DNA from: Vandiemenella viatica
Lineage: Eukaryota; Arthropoda; Insecta; Orthoptera; Morabidae
Reading direction: 5' to 3'
Assembly (NCBI GenBank): GCA_031002005.1
Contig: CM061921.1
Coordinates: 122,604,597 to 122,668,596 of the forward strand
Length of the DNA: 64,000 bases
A program made the translations under genes and the position numbers. The notes under the pieces were generated by a model. It saw only the letters and a list, made by a program, of their open reading frames with translations. It made no database searches and was not told where the DNA came from. Positions 46,701 through 58,557 of the stretch are shown here, in pieces (position 1 is the first letter of the stretch; every line of letters begins with the position of its first letter).

Positions 46701-47844
46701 CCTATGTCTATACGTAATGAAGATTGTTCTCTCGACGTTAAAAACTTTAACAGAAATTGATAGCAGCGGGATGTTACGGAATTTTTTTTTTAAGGAAACG
46801 TTTCTTCACAATGTCGTAAATTTATACTGCACTATGATACATCTACATAGCAGACGTAAGTTCCTAATAGACTACAGAAAGCAAGAAACGCTTGTATTTC
46901 AAGTAACAATTCTAACTTACCTTGTATAAATTATGAAGCCTCTCTCTGATTGATTATAAACTCTTTCTTTTAGAAGTTAGAACGCATCAAGACTTGGTAA
47001 TGTTCAGTTAGAAAATTATGAGTGGAATATGGAGCCTAGAAACACAACGTCGGTTGCGTGCAGGGAAAGCCGTATTAAACACTATTTTCGTGTACCACAT
47101 TGTTTCTGATTTACACTCTACTTGCAGAGAGTAGCAGAACCGATTTATAAAATTTAGTAACAAATGGCAGTGTTGTTGCTTAGTATATCTTAATTCCAGC
47201 TAACTCTTAATCTTTACTGAAAGACGTAGTTAATAAAATTTCGGAACATCATATAAAATTATTTTCACCTTTTTTTAAAAAAAAATATAATAGGAACCTT
47301 GTATAATTTAGAAATAGATTTGAGCTCATTGATCAAGTAGAATGAGATGTAAGATTCATATATCTTTTTGATTAATATGTCTTTCAGGATTTATCACTCA
47401 ATCACACATACGCGAAATGTATGATTCCACTTTTAGGCGTACTTCATTTCATTAAAACAAATAAGAGTTTTGGAGATCATTATAATCACTGATACTGGAA
47501 ACTTAAGCAAATTGATTTCTATGAAAAGATGGAAATTTTCACATTTGGTTACTAGGAAACTGATCAGTTCTGCTTTTTATTTTTGCATTAACGTTACTTC
47601 AATATTCAACGGGATCAGTATAACAACATCTTTAGACAAGAGGGGACTTAAATGCACTATAGATTTGAGAGCTGCTAAAATAAAATAGTATCTTTTAGGT
47701 TTCAGGCAGCTAAGGCCATACAGCCAACCGTGATTATGTGTGATCCAGTGTTTTCAGTTTCTTCCCGTATGCATTTTCCAACCAGTTATACACACCACAT
47801 ATCAGCTATGGCATTCACAGACACAGCACTTAAACACACATTCC
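43774..47844. other. Anonymous AT-rich DNA
   Basis: About 4 kb without recognised genes, RNAs or transposon domains. Confidence 0.4.
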
Positions 47845-47932
47845 CGCGGACGGACTCGAAACGGCGACCTTCAGCACGCGGAGCTAGTACTCTAGACCCT
47901 ACGCTGCGGAAGCCTGCAAAATAATAATAATT
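47845..47932 (-). repeat. tRNA-like SINE head, family D
   Basis: Minus strand: gcagcgtagggtctagagta, then gtgctgaaggtcgccg and the B box gtttcgagtcc. The shape is tRNA-like, but with flanking non-tRNA sequence. Probably the head of another SINE family. A decayed tRNA gene cannot be excluded. Confidence 0.45.
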
Positions 47933-49433
47933 AATGCGAACGAAGTGAGCCCTTACACTAGGTGACGGATTATGCACACCTGGTGGTACACTTTTTGAAA
48001 AAACTGCCGCACCTAAAGATGTGAAATTGAACATACTAATTCAGAGTCATTTCTAGATGTGCCATCAATCATTCTTTTTGCAAAAAGCAAATAAATTATA
48101 ATTATTTGTATTCGTACATGCAGGCAAGGAGAAGTCTTCAGTTTAGAAATTGCTATGGTAGAACGAAAGAGCCTGGTAAATAGTAAATCACTTGTGGTTT
48201 CTCGCCCTACAGCAGTTATATCTGTAGGCCTCCGTTTAGGGGAAATCAGGGATTAAAAAGTGTAAAAATTGTGCTTAAATGAGTTATACCACAACGGAAG
48301 CCTACTTGTTAATAACGTTGATTTAGCCGTGCGTGTTGAGGCATAGGGCTGATGAGCGGGGGGTCTTAGTTCGTTCCCTTCACCCGCGAATTTTTTTTTT
48401 ATTTCTATTTGGTTATGTAGAATTTCAAATTTGTTTTGAAACAAAGTCTCCAAATTATTCATTTTCCTTTGACAAACACACAAATGATGAATAATCTAAC
48501 TGATTTGAAACAAAAATTACATGCACACTAAGAACATTTAATGATGTATATCCTTCCACAGCCACTTATTCTCCGGAAAGTGAAATATTAATTTAATTAT
48601 TTTTACTAAGATTATCTATGGTTGTTGAATGTTTTTTGTAAATAAATCTGTCACTTGTGTAAATACAGATACATCGGTTTTGTAATTGAATGTAAGATAA
48701 TTCCGCTACTTCCCGTAATCAGTTATTTAAATAACTATATTATTTTGCTAACAGACTATATAAAGTTTAATCAAAATCTAAATTAAAGAATAAAATGAAG
48801 GTACAACTAGTACGTACGCCTCAAACTTTAACGGAAAATAACAATGCCGCAAACTAAACTATTGATAGAAAATGAACGTATGCTCCAGAAAGAGAGATAT
48901 TAATTATTTTTTGTACTAATGATGATCTATGATTGCTGAATGCTCATTGTAAAAAACAAAAAAAATCTGACTTATGTAAACATAGATGCAGCAGCGGTTT
49001 TGTAATTATACAAAAAAATCCGGCTGCCTCCTTAATCGGTTATTTAAATAACCGTATGTTTTTAATGCTAAACTATGTAAAGTTTAATAACAATCAAAAT
49101 TAAAGTCCACTCTACATGGAGATATTGAAACTGTTTAACGGGAGAAATATGTTTCCACATAACTGAAACAAACCAAAAATGCATGCAGGTCGGTAGTTTA
49201 ATGAAGCCAAACACATGAACCATTAAACGAGGGTAAAACGAGAGGTCTTACTTTGCAATGGAATCACCTGGAATCCGTTTCAACAAAACTGTCTGCATTT
49301 CAAAGATAATGGCTACGTCTCCAAGATCATCGAGCCTCTGATATCTACAAGTTTCAGTTAGTGAAGTGATTCAACGAAAGCTGTTTTCATCACCATATCT
49401 TCATAAAAATATTACGTTATTTTCTGTATTGTT
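47933..49433. other. Anonymous DNA with a weak internal duplication
   Basis: Stretches near 48540-48800 and 48890-49100 resemble each other (ttaattattttt then actaa and gatgatctatgattg-like words; gtaaagtttaatmaaaatc), suggesting an old duplication of about 350 bases. No gene seen. Confidence 0.35.
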
Positions 49434-49640
49434 CCCCCCTCACCACGAATATCCAGTCGGTTAACGCTCTGGCCTCGCATTCTGGAAGACGCGGGTTCGA
49501 ATCCCCGTCCGGTCATCCAGGTTTGGGTTTTCCATGGTTTCGCCAAATCACTCCAGGCAAATTCCGGGATGCTTCCTTCAAAAGGGCCCTGGCCGGATTC
49601 CTTCCCGTTACTTGCCCCTGTCCCTGCTGGAGTCCCACTA
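49434..49640 (+). repeat. SINE family B copy
   Basis: gttaacgctctggcctcgca, the B box ggttcgaatcccc, then ggttttccatggtttcgcc, aaatcactccaggcaaattc and ggatgcttccttcaaaaggg. The 3' end (cctgtccctgctgg) is shorter than in the 60055 copy. Confidence 0.85.
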
Positions 49641-51654
49641 TTTAAAAATGTTCTAGAATCAACTACTGTCTGTCAACTGGGTGCTTCAATGTGGAAGAAG
49701 GGGCATTATTCTGTGTTATTCCTATAGAATTGTGTGTCATAACTTTTTGATGTAGTGGAATGACGCGTTGTGATAAAGATATTCGAGTTTTACGAAACGA
49801 TTTGGACAGAGGTAACTGACAACAGCTGATTATTTTTATTTTGCGATTTTCTTTAATAGGAGCAGGTTCTGTGTTATATGCGCGCAATAAATTGGTAACT
49901 ATTCAGTTTTCATACAAGTCTACTGACTTTTTGTAATTCAAGCACAGTTGCGTCCATCTTTATCTGCCACTGCTGCTCATAAACGATGAAATATTTCTCA
50001 CAGTGAATTCATATCCAATAAAAGCGCGTAAAATGCTGACATTTTCGTTCGTTTATTACTATTCCTGTGCTGGAAAGCCGATAAAATTTCATTCATCAAT
50101 ATCGTCCCATTAAATTTTTTCCGACCTGGACGTATGTGTCCACAAACTTAGTAAGTCAGAATCTTTCACTGATCTTATTAGGACGAGCGACACTACCAGA
50201 CAAATTTTAGATTTCTGTGGTAAACGTTTTGAAAAAATTACTGTACGTTTAGACGTGAAATTGAACATAAATTAGTTCTCCCTAATAATTCAGAGTTATC
50301 TCTAGATGTGTCATTAATCATTATATTTGCAAAAAATTGAAGTGATTTTTACTATTTTTATTAGCAAATATATGTAATGCCATGAGTGATAATGGTTCGT
50401 TTTGAAAATTATTTTAATTCAACTTATGAAACTAGTGGTTGTGTTCCGATTCCACCGACAATTAAATTTTGTAAAATACGGAATATCACTTGTACAAGAA
50501 AAAAAATTTACATTACACCTAGTTTCCGCAATCACTATTCATAAAGCTCAAGATTAAACATTAAATAAAGTTGTTGTATATACTGGAGAAACAGAAACTT
50601 TTGTTGGTTTAACATATGTTGGATTATAGAGAGTTAAAACTTCAGAAAGGATAGCGTTAAATAGAAGTTTTTCTGGTGAGGGACTTAATAATATTAAACA
50701 TTCGAGTATGTTAAAATGTAAAAAACAGGAATAAAAATGAATTATAAATTTTGTATCTGTTTAAAAAAAAATTAGATAAATTGATATTTTATATATTTAA
50801 AGATTGCGTCTTATTATAAACGTGCTTTTTTTTCACAAAAAACCGAAATCACGGATTTTGATGATAGTAATTTCTTTAATTGTATATAACATTTTTTTAA
50901 ACAAAAACTTCTCGAGCCACCACAAAGCCGCGCTTTTAGCTGGTAATGATAATAATACGTAATAAAGGTTCAACTTGCGTTTGTGATTTGAAAAATTGTA
51001 TTTGAAACCTAATCATCCCCCTTCGACAATTATATTTTCAGTATCGATTTCGAACTTGGTGTTAAACAGATTTTTCAATAATATTATAGATGCCCTCATA
51101 GAAAAGAAGTTAAGAACTAAAAACATTGAGTGTCTGGTAACATTAAGGAGAGTACCCAGTTAAATTCATCCTTCAGCAACCAAGATTTTTGTTTTCAAAA
51201 TATTCACATAATTACTTGGGGAGAATAGAGAAACGATTACTTCTTAAATACTGTGGTCGAATTCCTTTACTCTCTTAACTAATCTTATCAATGGCTTCGT
51301 GAAATATGCAGCAACTAATAATAGCTCAATTGAGAAATAACAGAAAAAGCAATATGCTCCTTTAAGAGATACAGCAGTCACTTTGTTGCTTAAGCATCTT
51401 AGTTTATACAAGCAGAAATTGTTTTTAAAAACCACTCATCTCAAATGCCGGACACGAATCGTCTTCCCTCCGAACGCTAACTACCAGCATTCAGATCCAC
51501 ATCTGCGGCCTCACATCACAACTGCCAAAGATATCAGCTAACAGCCACAGGTTTGGCTACACAGTATTAGCTTTTCTCATTCTTAAATATCTTGTGGCAA
51601 CCTCTCGCCCTTGTGATTCGAAACATACACCAAATACGGATTAATTAGAAATGA
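49641..51654. other. Anonymous DNA
   Basis: No gene recognised. At about 51445-51505 the minus strand has a weak SINE family B-like piece (gttagcgttcggagggaag). Otherwise nothing is seen. Confidence 0.35.
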
Positions 51655-54290
51655 TCAATGGCATTGGGATTGGAGATGCAGAAGGCAACAGGAAACCACT
51701 GCATTAAAGACCCAAAAGGGTATCCCAAGGACATGTAATACTCTCAAATTACATATATCATGATGAGTTCTTCTGGGGTCAAATATTCCGGAGGTAAAAT
51801 AGTCCCCCAATCGGATCTCTGTGTGGGTACTGCTCAGGGAGGAGTCATCAGAATGGATAGAAACATTCTACGAGTCGGAGTGTCGAATGTTAGAAGTCTG
51901 AATAGGCTAGGTCGGTTAGAAAACTTAAAAAGTGAGATGGAACAACTTAAGTTTGATGTCGTCGGGATTAGTGAGATTAAGTGGAAGGGTGCACAGGATT
52001 TCTGGTCTGGGGATACAGAGTAATTAACACAAAAGCTGTTAGTGGAGTTACTGGTGTAGGATTTGTAATGAATAAGAGAGTAGGGAAACGGGTTAGTTAT
52101 TATGAACAGTTTAGTGAGTGGATTATTTTGATGTGGCTAGAAACTAAGCCCGCCCAAACCGCATTAGTACAAGTGTATATGCTAACGTCACAGGAAGATG
52201 ACGAAGAAATAGAGAAAATATACGCCGAAATTGAAGAATTAACCCGATATGTGTGCGAGGAAGCAGGTTGTTAGTATTTGGTGAAAGATATCAGCAATTT
52301 ATGGCAAACACACTGTTTGAGAACGATGCAAAAACGATATACACCCGGAAACGACCAGGGGATACAGGCAGATAGCAACTAGTTTATATCATGGTCAAAC
52401 AGAGAATCAGGAATCAAGTTCTAGACTGAAAAAGCGTGCCCAGCAGCAGACATTGACTCCGACCATAATTTGATAGTAATGAAGTGCAAGCTGAAATTCA
52501 AGCGAATACGTAAGTAATACTCGTAAATAAAGATCTAACTGGAAGTGATAATACTGAAACAATCTAACATGACAGAAAATATGAATAAATGGTAGACTTG
52601 GACTATGAAACGAGCTCAAACGAGGACGAATCGAATGCATTGAATAAAGAAACAATGAAAGCTTGTAAAGAAACATTAGGCTTTAAGGAACTAGCCGACC
52701 GAAAACCTTGAATCACAGAAGAAATTTTGTCTTGATGGTTCAGAGGAGAAAGAACAAAAATGTTCAGGATGAAGCAGGAAGAGTGCAATACAGGCAATTT
52801 AGAAATCAAATAAACAGGAAATGCAAATAAAAAAAATAAAAAAAATCAAAGGAAACATGGTTACTAGAAAAGTGTGAATAAGTAGAAAAGGAAGTGGTCT
52901 ATGTAAAGTAGATGTTGCATATAAGAGATGAAACAAAAATTTGGAGAAATGAGGAAAAGAGGTGTAAACATTAAAGCTGCCGATGGGAAACCTCTTTTAA
53001 GCTCAGACGATCAAGCTAACCGATGGAAGGAATACATTGAGAAACTATATGATGTGTACTACTTGAAAAATAGCGTAATGGAAAAGGAAGGCGATGTCGA
53101 CATTGATGAGTTAGAAGTTTCTGTTTGAAGGACAAAATTTGATAGAGCTCTGAATGACTTGAAAGCAAATAAGGCAGTTAGAATTGATGAAATCCCTGCA
53201 GAACTTCTTAAAACCATAGGAGAAGAAGGAATCAAAAAAAATATTCAAACTGGTATCAAAAAGTTACGAAACATGAGAGATTACAACTGATTTTAATAAA
53301 AGTGTCATATTCACACTTCCGAAGAAAGCACAATACGACTAATGTGAGAATTATTAGTCTAACATCACATACTTCAAAATTACTAACCAAAATAATATAC
53401 ATAATGGAAAGGGTAGTAGAAGAGATAGTAGGTGAAGATCAGTTTGGATTTAGCAGTACAAGGGAAGCATTTCTGGCCATAAGATTAATTCTTGAAGGTG
53501 GATCAAGAAAAACAAAGATACTTTTATGGCGTTTGTGGATTTTAAATACCTTTTGATAATGTTACGTGGGACAAGGTGTTCAATATTCTAAAGAAATCAG
53601 GGCTAAAGTATCGAGATAGAAAAATACTTTTTAAACAATATAAGAATCAAGTGTCTGTAATAAAAGTAGAGAATCATGAGAGACATGCATCAGTTAGAAA
53701 GGATGTGAGACATGGTTGTAGTCTATCCCCGTTAATATTCAAAATAGGATCGGATGCATTTGGGGAAGTAAGATAATTCTGCTACTTATGAATCAAAATG
53801 AGCCTTCATGAAAAAGAGAAATTTTTTAGTTTCAAATATTGGCCTAGGTCTTAGAAAGAACTTTTTAAAACTCTGTGTGTGGAGCACAGCACTTTATGGT
53901 AGCGAAGCATGGACCTTAGGAATATCAGAATTTAAAGAAAATTGAAGCATTTGAAATATGGTGCTACAGAACAATACTGAAAATTAAGTTGACAGACAAA
54001 GTACGAAATGAACGAGTTTTGGAGATGATGGGTGAGGAAAGAAGTCAGTGGAAGAAGCTTACAGAAAGAAGAGACAGGCTGGTAAGTCATATTTTGAGAC
54101 ATGCAGGATTGGTTAATTTGTTAGTGGAGGGAACGGTCGAAGGTAAGAACTGTAGAAGAAGACAGAGATTAGAATATATGAAGCAGATAACTGAGGACGT
54201 GGGATGTAAGGGATATGTACGGATGAAGAGGTTAGCGCAAGATAGGAAGGGATGGGAAAAAATTCCTGTTTATTCTTTCGATGTTTAAGT
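51655..54290 (+). mobile_element. RTE-type LINE, nearly full length but decayed
   Basis: Plus-strand element with endonuclease then reverse transcriptase, of the same family as 10851-11880 and 58558-59012. It begins with a leader (ggcaacaggaaaccactgca, gacccaaaagggtatcccaa) characteristic of such elements. Many frame breaks and an internal deletion are present. Assignment to RTE/BovB comes from the endonuclease, which resembles the domain in CFDP2-type proteins. Confidence 0.85.
51760..54288 (+). pseudogene. RTE endonuclease-reverse transcriptase pseudogene
   Basis: Endonuclease: LRVGVSNVRSLNRLGRLENL, FDVVGISEIKWKG, GVGFVMNKRVGKRV, ALVQVYMLTSQEDDEEIEK (51760-52274), then a decayed stretch with QLVYIMVKQRIRNQVLD. 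Reverse transcriptase: DELEVSV, LNDLKANKAVRIDEIPAELL, IYIMERVVEEIVGEDQFGF, NILKKSGLKYRDRK, HERHASVRKDVRHGCSLSPLIF (to about 53740). Here the text jumps directly to IGSDAFGEVR, which in the 11.2-kb copy lies about 85 codons further on, so the segment with the catalytic FGDD is deleted. The tail ERRDRLVSHILRHAGLVNLL ... VEGTVEGKN (53989-54288) is open. Dead element. Confidence 0.88.
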
Positions 54291-54861
54291 CGCATTACAG
54301 TACGCAGTAATGCTAGTATATGCGTGCAACGATGACAGGCGTTGCCTAGCACGGGCCGAGGGACGCACCGTGAGAACGAGGCTTTAGACCCACGTGGGTA
54401 GTCAGACAAAGCGTGCCCCCCCCCCCACCCTGAAAATTTTATTTGGTTAATATTAACAGTATTAATCATGCAAAGAAACTACATAATAAATTCTTAAAAC
54501 ATTATGGCATAATTTATTCAATAACATATTTTAATTGTATGCAAAAATTCATTAATGTTATTTAAATTTATCATTACTCAGTATTAATTGGTCAATCCTA
54601 AAACTGTACTGCACAATGCAGTTTTGGAAAACAATTGATTCAACTATTTTTCCAAACCAAGTTCATTAGTTCACTCCGCGTGGTTATTTTACTAGCCCCT
54701 AATTTCCTGGGTGGGCGCTACTTCCCACCATAGCCATATTATCTGCCGGCCCTAAGCCAACGCAGAACACAACTTGTCTTCCATACAAAACACGATGCAC
54801 AATCGATCCGTGGTCACTGTACATATTATCTCGGTTATCCAGGTGGAGCAGCATCCATTCA
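54291..54861. other. Anonymous DNA with poly(C)
   Basis: A short C run lies at about 54418-54427. No gene recognised. Confidence 0.4.
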
Positions 54862-55085
54862 TTATTTTTTTTTCTTATGGCTTTACGCCTTGTCGACGTG
54901 GAGCTTATTAGAGGCAGGAAAGGATTGGGGGCAAGGAACTGGATGGAATTCAGCCATGGCCTTTTGAAGGAACCACCCGGCATTCGCCTGGAGTGATTTG
55001 GGGAAACAGTGGAAAACCCAAATCTGGATTACCGGAAAGGGATTCGAACCCACGTCCTCCCAAATGCGAGACCAGAACATGTTTA
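54862..55085 (-). repeat. SINE family B copy
   Basis: Minus strand, from the head (tctggtctcgcatttgggag, B box ggttcgaatccc) through ggttttccactgtttcccc, aaatcactccaggcgaatgc and gacaaggcgtaaagccataa to a short poly(A) seen as poly(T) at 54862. A near-complete copy. Confidence 0.85.
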
Positions 55086-55287
55086 TCAAAACCTAACGTT
55101 TCAGCTGTCTTCCTGTGGCTTTCATCGACGCTGCTCCTCCCGGGAAACCAAGATAATGTGACAGAAACTCCTTTGTGTAGAACTGTGGTTTTCGAGAGCA
55201 GTTGATGGGTGCCGCAGCGTAGCTAAAAAACGATATTGCTACAAAAATAAAAATGGTAAGTTTCTAGACATTAAATTACTTAAGCTA
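55086..55287. other. Short spacer
   Basis: About 200 bases between the SINE and Tc1 copy B with no recognised feature; TA at 55286-55287 is the Tc1 target. Confidence 0.5.
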
Positions 55288-56708
55288 CACAGACGGAAAA
55301 AAAAATCCCAACACCAAGAAAAAATTATTGTAGAGTAATGAAATTTGGACAATGCATTTGTCAAGTTAACATGTTTAATTGATTAAATTTTCAAGATCAC
55401 AGGTTAATTTAAGCTCAAGAAAATGCATTTCAAATGTGAAATACTGTTAAATTAATAGCCGGTGTAACCTCCAGAATTTTGAATGCAAGCCTGCAAACGT
55501 GAATGCATTGTGTCATACAGGTTTCGAATGTCACTTTGTGGTATGGAGTTCCATGCTTGTTGTACTTGTGCTGTCAATACTGGGACGGTCAGTGCTGGCT
55601 GTGGATGATGCTGGAGTTGTCGTCCAATGATATCCCATACGTGTTCAATTGGAGACAGATCTGGTGATCTCGCAGGCCAAGGTAACATGTCGACACTCTG
55701 TAGAGCACGTTGCGAGACAACAGCGGTATGAGGGCGAGCGTTATCCTGTTGAAAAACTCCCCCTTGAATGCTGTTCATGAATGGCAGCACTACAGAAATT
55801 CGAGCTGCAGTTGGTACCACAGTGACACAACGAACTGTTAGAAATCGGTTACTTCAAGGACAGCTCCGAGCCAGGCGCCCTGTAGCGTGCATTCCACTGA
55901 CTACAAGCCATCGCCGTTTGCGACTCCAGTGGTGTCAAGCCAGAGCTCATTGGAGGACGGAGTGGAGATCTGTTGTGTTTTCTGATGAAAGCAGGTTCTG
56001 CCTTGGTGCCAGTGATGGCCGAGTGTTGGTCAGAAGGAGGCCAGGGGAACGCCTGCAACCAAACTGTCTGCGGCCTAGACACACTGGACCTACACCTGGA
56101 GTCATGGTCTGGGGAGCAATTTCCTATGACAGCAGGAGCACTCTTGTGGTTATACCAAACACACTGACTGCAAATTTGTACGTCAGTCTGGTAATTCAAC
56201 CTGTAGTGCTGCCATTCATGAACAGCATTCAAGGGGGAGTTTTTCAACAGGATAACGCTCGCCCTCATACCGCTGTTGTCTCGCAACGTGCTCTACAGAG
56301 TGTCGACATGTTACCTTGGCCTGCGAGATCACCAGATCTGTCTCCAATTGAACACGTATGGGATATCATTGGACGACAACTCCAGCATCATCCACAGCCA
56401 GCACTGACCGTCCCAGTATTGACAGCACAAGTACAACAAGCATGGAACTCCATACCACAAAGTGACATTCGAAACCTGTATGACACAATGCATTCACGTT
56501 TGCAGGCTTGCATTCAAAATTCTGGAGGTTACACCGGCTATTAATTTAACAGTATTTCACATTTGAAATGCATTTTCTTGAGCTTAAATTAACCTGTGAT
56601 CTTGAAAATTTAATCAATTAAACATGTTAACTTGACAAATGCATTGTCCAAATTTCATTACTCTACAATAATTTTTTCTTGGTGTTGGGATTTTTTTTTC
56701 CGTCTGTG
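55288..56708 (+). mobile_element. Palindromic Tc1 derivative, copy B
   Basis: Same 1421-base structure as copy A in the opposite gene orientation: arms 55288-55795 and 56201-56708 (508 bases each), centre 55796-56200, TA on each side (55286-55287 and 56709-56710). All three long frames found in copy A recur with identical translations, so I see no nucleotide difference. The flanks of A and B are unrelated, so they are separate insertions and not one local duplication. Confidence 0.93.
55768..56544 (+). CDS. Truncated Tc1 transposase, copy B (258 codons)
   Basis: Identical to the protein at 42515-43291, with the same chimeric start inside the arm, the same FSDESRF, QQDNARPHTA and SPIEHVWD catalytic blocks and the same missing N-terminal helix-turn-helix. 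On the opposite strand of the left arm, 55452-55820 encodes an exact second copy of the C-terminal 113 or so residues, a direct result of the palindrome. Confidence 0.88.
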   Translation: MLFMNGSTTEIRAAVGTTVTQRTVRNRLLQGQLRARRPVACIPLTTSHRRLRLQWCQARAHWRTEWRSVVFSDESRFCLGASDGRVLVRRRPGERLQPNCLRPRHTGPTPGVMVWGAISYDSRSTLVVIPNTLTANLYVSLVIQPVVLPFMNSIQGGVFQQDNARPHTAVVSQRALQSVDMLPWPARSPDLSPIEHVWDIIGRQLQHHPQPALTVPVLTAQVQQAWNSIPQSDIRNLYDTMHSRLQACIQNSGGYTGY

Positions 56709-56734
56709 TAAATTATGTTTAAAACGTGCCATGG

Positions 56735-56905
56735 AGTCACAAAAAATATAGGCGGGAAAATACTGGAGGCAAGGAACGGGAAGGAATTTTGTCATGGCCT
56801 TTTCGAAGAAACATAGCGGCACTAGCCTGGAGAGATTGCAGGAAACCATAGAAAACCGAAATATGCTTCTCAGGAGGAGGATTTGAACCTGCGTGGCATG
56901 TTTAC
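56735..56905 (-). repeat. SINE family B copy, degenerate
   Basis: Minus strand head gccacgcaggttcaaatcct, then ggttttctatggtttcctgc and ctccaggctagtgccgctat. Substitutions are more frequent than in the other family B copies, so this is older. Confidence 0.7.
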
Positions 56906-57780
56906 TCAAGTAGTATATGCGAGTAAAATCCAGAAAATGAAATTTTTGTTCCGATATTTGTATTATTCGAGTTTTTATGACATTACAGGTGTCTAACTTC
57001 TAATTTCTACTCATATACAGTCACGAAGTCTAATTATTTAATCAATAAATTTCATTATTTCTGTCTTCTTTTTAGAAAATATAGCGTAAATTAATTTAAA
57101 AATTTAAAGAGCTGCTACATTCTAGATTGCCTGGAGCTGCTGTTAATTTAATGAGGTACGTCCAGCGCAGCTGACCACTTTTTACGTGAGTGGAATTAGC
57201 TCATTTAAATTTCCATTATATGATGTGAGCTAGTGAATGCAACTTCCCTGAGTTAGTTTTAACAACAACATAATGACGCCAGTTACTCATATATTTTGGG
57301 TGTTTTTATATATATTAATAAATGCTGAGTATTGATGAAAAGAATGATGAGAAGAAATGTTACGTATAGCAACAGTTAAAATTAAAGTTAGTATCCTTTA
57401 TTTCCTTCTGACAAGAGCCTCCAGTATTACTCGATCCAATAGAATTAACAACCTTTTACCCAGTCTTTTTTAATTTATATTAGGAGTTTACTTTATCTGT
57501 AACTTCAGTTACCAATATAACAACTCCAGTGTGTTCTGACGTGTGATGAACTACCTTAAATCCTCTTTACCGACGGTTTGAATGTTGTCTTTCTTAGTAA
57601 CATGATGCTATTGCTTCTTCTGTCTTTATTATCAGTGGGATCATTATTTTTTCCTGTTAAAAGTTAGTCTGAAGTTCTCTCCGTACACTGTATCAGTGTA
57701 CGCCAGTAATTATTCGATAGGTTCATTCTTAACTGAAAATGCAAATGCTACTAAGTCACAAGTTTGTTCAAACGCTTGGT
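56906..57780. other. Anonymous AT-rich DNA
   Basis: No recognised feature. Confidence 0.4.
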
Positions 57781-57792
57781 CAGGTAATAGAT

Positions 57793-57929
57793 GGGCGGCC
57801 AAGCCAGTCGAGGCAGAGACAGTCAGCTGAGAACAACTACAAGATACCTGATGAAGACAGCAGAGTCAGCTGTCGATACGTCGTGTTTTTACACCACCAT
57901 CCGGCTGGACACCCGAGAAGATTTTGTTG
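57793..57929 (+). mobile_element. 137-bp hammerhead-bearing insertion, copy 3
   Basis: The unit runs from gggcggccaagccag to agaagattttgttg and is flanked by a perfect 12-base direct repeat, caggtaatagat (57781-57792 and 57930-57941). This is direct evidence that the unit was inserted as a discrete piece. It matches copies 1 and 2 over its whole length and encodes no protein. The size and the ribozyme suggest a small non-autonomous retroelement related to retrozymes or Penelope-like elements; this is an inference. Confidence 0.82.
57840..57890 (+). ncRNA. Hammerhead ribozyme-like motif, copy 3 (core mutated)
   Basis: Stem I strand AAGATAC, CTGATGA (57848-57854), extra A, stem II GACAGC/GCTGTC around agagtca, then GATA where the core needs GAAA, CGTC and GTGTTTTT. 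Stem I forms seven pairs including G-U wobbles. The A-to-T change at the position corresponding to A14 should abolish cleavage at 57882/57883. Confidence 0.6.
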
Positions 57930-57941
57930 CAGGTAATAGAT

Positions 57942-58557
57942 TATTTGGGATCTCTAACAAATGAGAATAATGTGGTGACACTAGGAGGCTCAGAAATAGC
58001 GCTGATCGAAACGCGAGTTATACGAAGAGTGACATTAACAATTTTACTGGGTTAAGTGGTTGAATTCTTCCATAATGAGGACATTACAGGGTCTTAGAGT
58101 TATTCCATTCTTTCTCTCATGCCTTGATAGCCCTTACTTTAATGCTATGGATAGTATCAGTAATTGGTAGTTTCGGGTAATGTTTGATAATAATAAAAAA
58201 TATTGTGTGAACCTATAGTTCGTACACCGAAGCTTATACTGCATAAAGTTCACTAACAAATTGCTATAGCTTTTAGAACGTCAAACAATTTTTTTTTGTC
58301 ACTATATTATTAGTTTCATAATATTCTGAACTTCCTTTATTACTTCAAGCTTCTGTTTCTTTAGTAAAATAAAATGTTAAGTGTTTCCTAAAATGCACGT
58401 AACAGCATTTCTTCTGTAAAATAGTTAAGAAAACCCTGCAATATTAGAGCAAATTGTGTTTGTATTTCGGATAGCATGATTTAAATTCTTTGAAAGACTT
58501 TTTCTTGTACACACGTCTAAAATCATTTTATCATTTTTAGTGAAATAAGTATTCATG
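57942..58557. other. Anonymous AT-rich DNA
   Basis: Nothing recognised. Confidence 0.4.

Noticed and set aside
51760..52274. Host endonuclease (CFDP2-like) gene
   Set aside because: The same strand continues into reverse transcriptase blocks and the LINE tail; the resemblance exists because CFDP2 acquired an RTE domain.
55288..56708. Tc1 copies A and B as one assembly duplication
   Set aside because: Flanking sequences are unrelated, and each copy has its own TA target, one in a TA microsatellite. Long reads would settle it fully.
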